From the NCBI GenBank assembly GCA_002450905.1, contig DKAT01000002.1, forward strand, positions 75,153 to 86,493: a stretch of DNA of 11,341 bases, in the 5' to 3' direction. The notes below the pieces were generated by a model. The model was given only the letters and a program-made list of their open reading frames with translations. It made no database searches and was not told the DNA's origin. The position numbers and the translations under genes are program-made. Source of the stretch: Spirochaetia bacterium UBA6919. Lineage in GTDB: Bacteria > Spirochaetota > UBA6919. Numbering within the stretch: the stretch's first letter is position 1; every line of letters starts with the position of its first letter. Below, in pieces: positions 6,152-11,341 of the stretch.

Positions 6152-7303
6152 TTAATTTATCTTTTTAAGATATACTTCTAATCGCTTGAGTGCCCTCTCT
6201 ATATTCTTCTGTGAATTAGCATATGAGAACCTCAGATATCCTTCTCCTCCAGATCCAAAATCAATCCCTGGGGCAATACCCACATGAATATCATTTAGAA
6301 TCTGGAAAGCAAAGTCTTTCGAGTTATTGGTATATTGTTTAGCATTGACAAATACATAGAAAGCACCTCTGGGTTCTACTTTCAGAATAAATCCCATGTC
6401 TTTTAATCGCTGTATCATGTATTGTCGACGGATATTATAAGTATCTTTCATTGATTTTATGTATGATTCAGTATTTTTTAGAGCTGTGATTCCAGCACGT
6501 TGTACGAAACTGTTCGCAGAGATAAAGTAATTTTGCTGGAGCTTTTGGAGGGGACGAATAAGGTTTTTGGGTGCAATCAGATATCCCAATCTCCAGCCTG
6601 TCATGGCGTACGTCTTTGAAAATCCATTAACTACTATAGCATGATCACAATATTCCAGAATCGTATGCTCTCTATCATCTTCTGAATAGGATAATCCATG
6701 ATATATTTCATCAGATATTATGTATTGAAGAGGAATATTGGATATTTCATTTAATTTTTCTTTTGAGTAAATAATTCCCGTAGGATTCGATGGTGAATTA
6801 ATTAATAAACCTTTCGTTCTGGGGGTAATAGCCCGTTTTATCTTGTCTACATCATATTCAAAACCATCTTCTTCTGAAACGTCAATATAATCAACCTTTC
6901 CACCTGCTCCTATAATAAAATTAGGATAACAGGAGTAATATGGATTGGATAATATAAACTTATCTCCGCTCTCCAAAAGGGTATGGAAGGTAATAAGCAT
7001 GGCAGGAGAAGTTCCAGAGCTCACAAGGATTTGTTCTGGTGAAATATTAACACTGTATTTATTGTAATAATGCTCAGCAATAGCTTCTCTTAATTCTAAC
7101 AAACCAAGACTATGAGTATAAGAAGTTTCTCCATCCCGAAGGGCTTTAATAGCTGATTCAACAATGGGCTCAGGGGTACGGAAATCAGGTTCACCCACTT
7201 CAAGATGGATGACATCCTTTCCTTCTCTCTCCAGTTCTTTAGCACGTTCTAAAATATCCATAACTATAAAAGAAGTTGTCTCATCCGCTCTTTTGGTTAT
7301 CAT
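6152..7303 (-). CDS. PLP-dependent class I/II aminotransferase (aspartate/aromatic aminotransferase family)
   Basis: A fold-type I aminotransferase transferring an amino group between an amino acid and a 2-oxo acid in the cytoplasm. Numbering from the ATG at 7303 (383 residues, normal length): N-terminal GEPDF; the cofactor-contacting SPSNPTG with N173; SDEIYHGL with D198 and Y201; the Schiff-base lysine in NGFSKTYAMTGWRLGY (K230, with R238 completing the phosphate site); and the C-terminal carboxylate-binding Arg in GYLRFSYA (R358). The sequence resembles the subgroup containing thermophile-type aspartate aminotransferases and alanine/aromatic relatives; the amino acid substrate cannot be read from sequence. 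I chose the ATG at 7303 because AGGA lies seven bases upstream (7311-7314). A TTG at 7330 would put the start almost at the predicted transcription start. It is the first gene of a probable two-gene unit with the VWA protein. Confidence 0.93.
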   Translation of the reverse strand: MITKRADETTSFIVMDILERAKELEREGKDVIHLEVGEPDFRTPEPIVESAIKALRDGETSYTHSLGLLELREAIAEHYYNKYSVNISPEQILVSSGTSPAMLITFHTLLESGDKFILSNPYYSCYPNFIIGAGGKVDYIDVSEEDGFEYDVDKIKRAITPRTKGLLINSPSNPTGIIYSKEKLNEISNIPLQYIISDEIYHGLSYSEDDREHTILEYCDHAIVVNGFSKTYAMTGWRLGYLIAPKNLIRPLQKLQQNYFISANSFVQRAGITALKNTESYIKSMKDTYNIRRQYMIQRLKDMGFILKVEPRGAFYVFVNAKQYTNNSKDFAFQILNDIHVGIAPGIDFGSGGEGYLRFSYANSQKNIERALKRLEVYLKKIN

Positions 7304-7310
7304 CAAATTA

Positions 7311-7314
7311 TCCT
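7311..7314 (-). promoter_or_regulatory. Ribosome-binding site deciding the aminotransferase start
   Basis: AGGA on the minus strand lies seven bases before the ATG at 7303. The longer frame opening with TTG at 7330 has no comparable site. Confidence 0.7.
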
Positions 7315-7340
7315 GTGTACTATTATCCAAGTATCATCGA

Positions 7341-7369
7341 AAGTTAACAGGTCAATTCATAACTGTCAA
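7341..7369 (-). promoter_or_regulatory. Promoter of the aminotransferase/VWA unit
   Basis: On the minus strand, a perfect TTGACA (7364-7369) is followed after 17 bases by TAACTT (7341-7346). That -10 is poor but is preceded by TG plus one base, the extended -10 feature. Predicted transcription start is near 7334, giving a leader of about 30 bases to the ATG at 7303. Confidence 0.55.
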
Positions 7370-7581
7370 GGACATCTTTTATTAATTATAATAATTTGAT
7401 TCATAAACTTATTAGTATTTTAAGAAATATCTCTTTAAACGGCATCAATAAATTATAATTATAAAAATAATTTTTTCAAATCAAATGTTTCAGGAATAAA
7501 TAAATATTTTAAAATAATTTTAAAAAATCGTATCAATATATTATATTTACTTAACTAAGATCGTTATATTAAGGAGATTCC

Positions 7582-10515
7582 ATGCTTGAAATAATACTAC
7601 TTATAGTCAGTATAATTATACCCCTCGGTGTACTTATCTTACTATGGTCAACATTCTTAACCCTATCAAAGAAGCGTCCCTACATATCAGCATTCCTCGT
7701 TGGATTGTACATCGCTGTGATCTCTGGTCAGATTTTCTGGCATGGCTATATAAATCGATTTGAAAATCTTGTAACCGATTTTATTGTAACAAAATATACC
7801 GATAGATCTAAGAATAACCGACAACCAGATCAGATTTCGAAATACTATGAAAAAAGTCTTTTTGAAAGAGATATTATTAATTATAAATCTTCCTATAAAA
7901 AAAGAATTGTTAAGGCAAAATTATCTAAAAACGACTTGGAATTAATGAAAAAGTCCTACGCTACGAAAGGGGAATATTATTATCACTTGAAACAGAACAT
8001 CTCAGCAAAGGATAAATCTCAAATTATTAAAATATTAAAGAAATTAGATTACTTCCCTGATAAAAATAGTACCATCCTCTATGCCCTGATAACACAGAAT
8101 AGTATTAATAATGCAGAAAAATATTTCGATATGGGTTGGCCCTGGAGAAGGAAATCCTATGGAGATATGATTAATTTCTTTAGTAAAAGCGGTGCCAAAG
8201 CTATTGCATTCGACTTCGTATTTTCAGAAAAATCCGTTTACCAAACCTCATTTCAACCCATAGAAATCACGAAAAAAAATCAAATTAAGGATATCCAGTC
8301 GGTCTATAAAAATATTTATGAGGATTATAATAAACGAAAAAAACTATTTGAAGAGGATAACGATGATAAATATTTCGCAGATTCCGCACACAAATTTAAT
8401 ATAAATGTAATGGGTTTCACCTTTGCCACACACATAAAATCACCCTCGGATGATCTCAATGTTATTATAAATAAATTACCAGTTGAAAGAATTAAAGTGC
8501 TGGCTAAGAAGTATAAAATTCCTGTCCCTAAAAAGGGTTTTAACAAGAAACAAATTGTGTCGCAAATAATTGATAATATATTAAATGATGAAAACATACG
8601 GCCATATGCACTGAATATCGACGTCTCAAAATCTACAATCCAATTTCCTAGATATAAAAAAGTTACATCGCCATATAAAGAATATCTTGGAAAAGTAAAA
8701 TATATTGGGGCAGTTAATGCTCTCTCAGACTCCGATGGACCCTATAGAAGAACCCCGCTTATTATTGAATTCAATAATAGATATTACCCCATGTTATCCC
8801 TTGCCTCCTATTTGGAGTTTATTAACTACAAACCAAATGAAAAATTAAAAGTTATTGGTAATCAGTTATATATCCGTGATAATTTAAAACCCATACCCCT
8901 GGATGACCACGGACAGTTGAGAATAAAATATTATGGTGGTGCTAAGGACAGACCATCAAGTTACGACGATATCTTTAGTGTAATTGACGTTATCACATTA
9001 AAGGAGAAAGCGGACTCTTTATTTGACGAATATAAAAAAACATTTACGGATACAAATCCCTTAAATCTCAACCACAGTAAAGAACTTTATCAGGATATCC
9101 ACAAATACACCGCAACGTTAAATCTCATTAAATCCAAGCTGGAAGATAAATCAAAAAAAGTGTTTGAAAAAAAATATACCATGGAAGATAGAAATAGTCG
9201 ATATCAAAAAGTCGCAATGAATTCAAATATCAATAATAAAGTTGTGATGATCTGTTCCATAGCACCAGCCCTTCTCGACCTCAGACCAAACCCCTTTCAA
9301 CAGGATGATCCAGGTGCCCATATCCACGTAAGTGCTATCGATAATTTAATCAATCAGGATTATCTCCAGGAGATTCCTAAATTGTATATCTTGATCTTCA
9401 TAGTCATCATTTCAATTGTTACAGCTTGGTTAACTGGCGGAGGCTCCTTATTTAGAAGTATACTAACTCTAATTCTCTTTGTAGGGGGTATCATCTTATT
9501 GGGTGGATATCTCGCATTTAAAAATAATTATGTTATCAGTATCTTAATTCCAGCCCAATCCGTATTCCTCGTCTTCCTACTGGATACAATCATACACTAT
9601 CTCGCTGAAAAGAAAGAAAAAGGATATATTAAAGGTGCTTTCGGACAATATCTCTCTCCTAAAATCATTGATATCATCATGAACGATCCATCTAAACTTG
9701 CTTTGGGTGGGCAAAGAAAAATTATTACCGCATTCTTCTCTGATGTAGCGGGATTTTCTACCATATCCGAAAAACTCACTCCTGAAGAACTCGTAGCCCT
9801 ATTAAACCACTACTTGACAGACATGTGTAATATCATCGCTAAATATGATGGTACAGTAGATAAATTTGAAGGGGATGCCATCATCGCATTCTGGGGAGCC
9901 CCTCTGGATGAACCACAACACGCTAAACTAGCATGCTTCTCCACCATCGAAATGCAGCAACTCATGGTAGAACTGAGAAAACAATATACCGCAGAAGGAA
10001 GAGATCCTCTTATTGCAAATATGAGAATGCGGGTAGGACTTAATTCAGGACCAGCAGTAGTAGGAAACATGGGTTCTAAAAATCGTATGGATTACACTAT
10101 GATGGGAGATACTGTAAACCTTGCTGCCCGATTAGAAGGAGCAAATAAGTTTTATGGTACCTATAGTATGATTTCAGACGCAACGTACGAGTTTGCAAAA
10201 GACCACATCGATGTTCGTGAATTGGATAAAATTCAGGTTGTGGGTAAAAAAGAGGCGGTTGTCGTTTATGAATTATTAAACAAAAAAAATCAGACTTCAG
10301 GGGATTATGCCAGTGGTATTGAATTATATCTAAAAGCAATGGATTTATATAAACAGCAGAAGTTTATTGATGCTATTCCTGTATTTAAAAGTGTGTTTCA
10401 GTATATCCCAAATGATCCCCCTTCCAAAACATATATCGAGCGATGTGATGTCTTAAAAGACCATCCTCCAGGACCAGACTGGGATGGGCGGTATGTCTTA
10501 ACTGCCAAAGGTTAA
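7582..10515 (+). CDS. CHASE2-sensor class III adenylate cyclase
   Basis: A membrane receptor cyclase predicted to convert ATP to cAMP under control of a periplasmic CHASE2 sensor. Order: two N-terminal membrane segments (about 4-27, 35-55); CHASE2 (about 58-598), recognised by MGWPWRR (184-190), GAKAIAFDFVFSE (204-216), SDSDGPYRRTPL (382-392 region) and DPGAHIHVSAIDNLI (576-590); three membrane segments (about 600-618, 624-643, 649-672); and the catalytic domain (about 711-897). Catalytic residues are complete: metal-binding D721 (FFSDVAGFS) and D765, adenine-selecting K761 (KFEGD) and T839 (MDYTMMGDTVN), and transition-state N846 and R850. Lys plus Thr indicates a class IIIb adenylate, not guanylate, cyclase. 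The tail (about 905-977) is a TPR-like helix pair ending WDGRYVLTAKG. The sensor is about 540 residues, longer than usual, with Lys-rich inserts. AAGGAG at 7571-7576 lies five bases before the ATG. No clear promoter was found. Up to about 9840, C exceeds G on this strand, unlike the neighbours. Confidence 0.93.
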   Translation: MLEIILLIVSIIIPLGVLILLWSTFLTLSKKRPYISAFLVGLYIAVISGQIFWHGYINRFENLVTDFIVTKYTDRSKNNRQPDQISKYYEKSLFERDIINYKSSYKKRIVKAKLSKNDLELMKKSYATKGEYYYHLKQNISAKDKSQIIKILKKLDYFPDKNSTILYALITQNSINNAEKYFDMGWPWRRKSYGDMINFFSKSGAKAIAFDFVFSEKSVYQTSFQPIEITKKNQIKDIQSVYKNIYEDYNKRKKLFEEDNDDKYFADSAHKFNINVMGFTFATHIKSPSDDLNVIINKLPVERIKVLAKKYKIPVPKKGFNKKQIVSQIIDNILNDENIRPYALNIDVSKSTIQFPRYKKVTSPYKEYLGKVKYIGAVNALSDSDGPYRRTPLIIEFNNRYYPMLSLASYLEFINYKPNEKLKVIGNQLYIRDNLKPIPLDDHGQLRIKYYGGAKDRPSSYDDIFSVIDVITLKEKADSLFDEYKKTFTDTNPLNLNHSKELYQDIHKYTATLNLIKSKLEDKSKKVFEKKYTMEDRNSRYQKVAMNSNINNKVVMICSIAPALLDLRPNPFQQDDPGAHIHVSAIDNLINQDYLQEIPKLYILIFIVIISIVTAWLTGGGSLFRSILTLILFVGGIILLGGYLAFKNNYVISILIPAQSVFLVFLLDTIIHYLAEKKEKGYIKGAFGQYLSPKIIDIIMNDPSKLALGGQRKIITAFFSDVAGFSTISEKLTPEELVALLNHYLTDMCNIIAKYDGTVDKFEGDAIIAFWGAPLDEPQHAKLACFSTIEMQQLMVELRKQYTAEGRDPLIANMRMRVGLNSGPAVVGNMGSKNRMDYTMMGDTVNLAARLEGANKFYGTYSMISDATYEFAKDHIDVRELDKIQVVGKKEAVVVYELLNKKNQTSGDYASGIELYLKAMDLYKQQKFIDAIPVFKSVFQYIPNDPPSKTYIERCDVLKDHPPGPDWDGRYVLTAKG

Positions 10516-10572
10516 TATGGGTATCATTTAAGAAATCCGGATTTATTATAAAATCCTGAATACTTTCAATTC

Positions 10573-10631
10573 ATGGGAAAAATATGGGAAATCATGGGAG
10601 AACTCATATCGGGGATTTTCTCATATCCCAT
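10573..10631. repeat. Phased ATGGGA repeats with inverted partner between convergent genes
   Basis: ATGGGA occurs at 10573-10578, 10584-10589 and 10594-10599, spaced by 11 and 10 bases (one helical turn). CTCATATC occurs at 10603-10610 and 10620-10627, and the inverse TCCCAT at 10626-10631. GGGAT (10612-10616) can pair with ATCCC (10625-10629). The spacer lies between the stops of the cyclase and the permease and may serve as a weak two-way terminator, but no clean T run follows. Upstream, AAATCCGGATTT (10533-10544) is a 12-base perfect palindrome. Confidence 0.4.
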
Positions 10632-11341
10632 TTAAAATCGGAGGGATTCCACCACGTTCTTTTCAGATGCCTGTTTTGATGGGAGATATGCCGCTATAAT
10701 TGATACAAAAATAGCTCCTGCACAAAGGAGAAATACATCAAAGTAATCAATTTTATAGGGAAATGTCTTGAGATAAAATACATTGGGATCCATAATCCAC
10801 CACATCTGATCTCCCTTATAAAGTAAGTGTCCATCTTCGGCGAATTTCCATAGGGTGTTTACAATCCATTCAATAAATATAATGATTTCTGTAATAGAAA
10901 CTGTTATCAATACTCCAAGGAGATTTCCAATTATAACTCCAGTAAAACTAATGATAATTCCCTCCAGTACAAAAATGCTTTGAATACTTTGAGACATACT
11001 GCCAAACGTCTTTAATATACCAATTTCTTTTCGTTTATCAATAACAACAACGTGCACGGATATATAAATCGTAATGAATGCAGATATAGTAAGGAATAAT
11101 AAGAGCATAGTCATTAATTTCTTTTCTTGAGCAAAATCTTTAAATATTCCTTCTTCAAAAGTATTTGTGACTATAAGTTTTGGGAAGTGAGTCTTCATAA
11201 ATAAAATAAAATCCTTTGTGGAGTGACCTTCTTTTAAATTGATCCCAATGTGGGTTGGCAATCCATTGAATTGAAAAATCTCTTTTATGGATTTAAAATG
11301 GATAAAAACTAAACCTTTATTAAACTTGGCATAACCAGCAG
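10632..11341 (-). CDS. LolC/LolE-family ABC transporter permease, C-terminal part (5' end outside window)
   Basis: LolC/E permeases work with the LolD ATPase to release lipoproteins from the inner membrane towards the outer membrane. The frame is open to the window edge, with 235 residues visible and no stop, so the gene is cut by the window and not truncated in the cell. A TTG at 11261 is internal to the frame and not a start. Visible from the N-terminal side: the end of the periplasmic domain (LPTHIGINLKEG), then the FtsX domain. The latter has a membrane segment at about 74-99, the cytoplasmic DKRKEIGILKTFGSM motif, a second segment with a Gly-rich GVIIGNLLGV, an EIIIFIE helix, FYLKTFPYKI, a last segment, and the terminal PSKQASEKNVVESLRF. 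This resembles the typical PARQAARLDPVEALRY ending of LolC/E. A general FtsX/MacB-type permease is the alternative, but the VFYL-x-x-FP region favours LolC/E. Confidence 0.85.
   Translation of the reverse strand, partial: AGYAKFNKGLVFIHFKSIKEIFQFNGLPTHIGINLKEGHSTKDFILFMKTHFPKLIVTNTFEEGIFKDFAQEKKLMTMLLLFLTISAFITIYISVHVVVIDKRKEIGILKTFGSMSQSIQSIFVLEGIIISFTGVIIGNLLGVLITVSITEIIIFIEWIVNTLWKFAEDGHLLYKGDQMWWIMDPNVFYLKTFPYKIDYFDVFLLCAGAIFVSIIAAYLPSKQASEKNVVESLRF

Noticed and set aside
7519..7547. Candidate cyclase promoter TTTAAA / TATATT
   Set aside because: The -35 match is poor and the spacer is so AT-rich that several equal alternatives exist; no single one can be supported.
9597..10339. Three antisense open frames opposite the cyclase catalytic domain
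   Set aside because: They mirror a strongly conserved coding region and are explained by its codon pattern.
11259..11261. TTG as the start of the LolC/E-like gene
   Set aside because: The reading frame continues without a stop to the window edge with sequence fitting the family, so the true start lies outside.

Overview
This window comes from an AT-rich bacterium (G+C about one third by eye) with a Gram-negative envelope. The evidence for an outer membrane is a predicted beta-barrel protein with a signal peptide and a C-terminal Phe, plus the tail of a LolC/LolE-type permease. The CHASE2 adenylate cyclase, with its WDG-type C-terminal tail, the TatA/TatC-only export set and the MqnP-type prenyltransferase would fit a spirochaete such as a Leptospira relative or an uncultured lineage. 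That placement is an inference from family resemblance and was not tested.

Layout: bases 1-185 hold no gene that I can support. On the minus strand, tatA, a second tatA-type gene and tatC (1696 down to 186) form a tight operon with a clear sigma70-type promoter. A divergent spacer carries that promoter and a second one for the plus-strand mqnP-type prenyltransferase (1984-2850). After a 255-base spacer with a GC-richer hairpin element comes an outer-membrane beta-barrel gene (3106-3885). Converging on it is a minus-strand pair: a class I aminotransferase (7303-6152) followed after 36 bases by a large membrane VWA/amidotransferase-like protein (6115-3941). Diverging from the aminotransferase is a 977-residue CHASE2 adenylate cyclase (7582-10515). 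The window ends inside a minus-strand LolC/LolE-like permease whose 5' part is missing.

Functionally the window is mostly cell envelope and signalling: export of folded (often cofactor-bearing) proteins by Tat, menaquinone side-chain attachment, an outer-membrane protein, lipoprotein release to the outer membrane, and a cyclase that probably senses something in the periplasm and makes cAMP. The operons look like ordinary housekeeping units, and I see no mobile element, CRISPR array, tRNA or rRNA.

Most worth a second look: an extra helical segment of about 85 residues in the second periplasmic loop of TatC; a SAP/HeH-like helix pair inside an unusually long CHASE2 sensor; and a reversal of G/C strand bias confined to most of the cyclase gene. 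Two start sites were moved downstream of the longest frame (tatA to 1696, aminotransferase to 7303) on ribosome-binding-site evidence.
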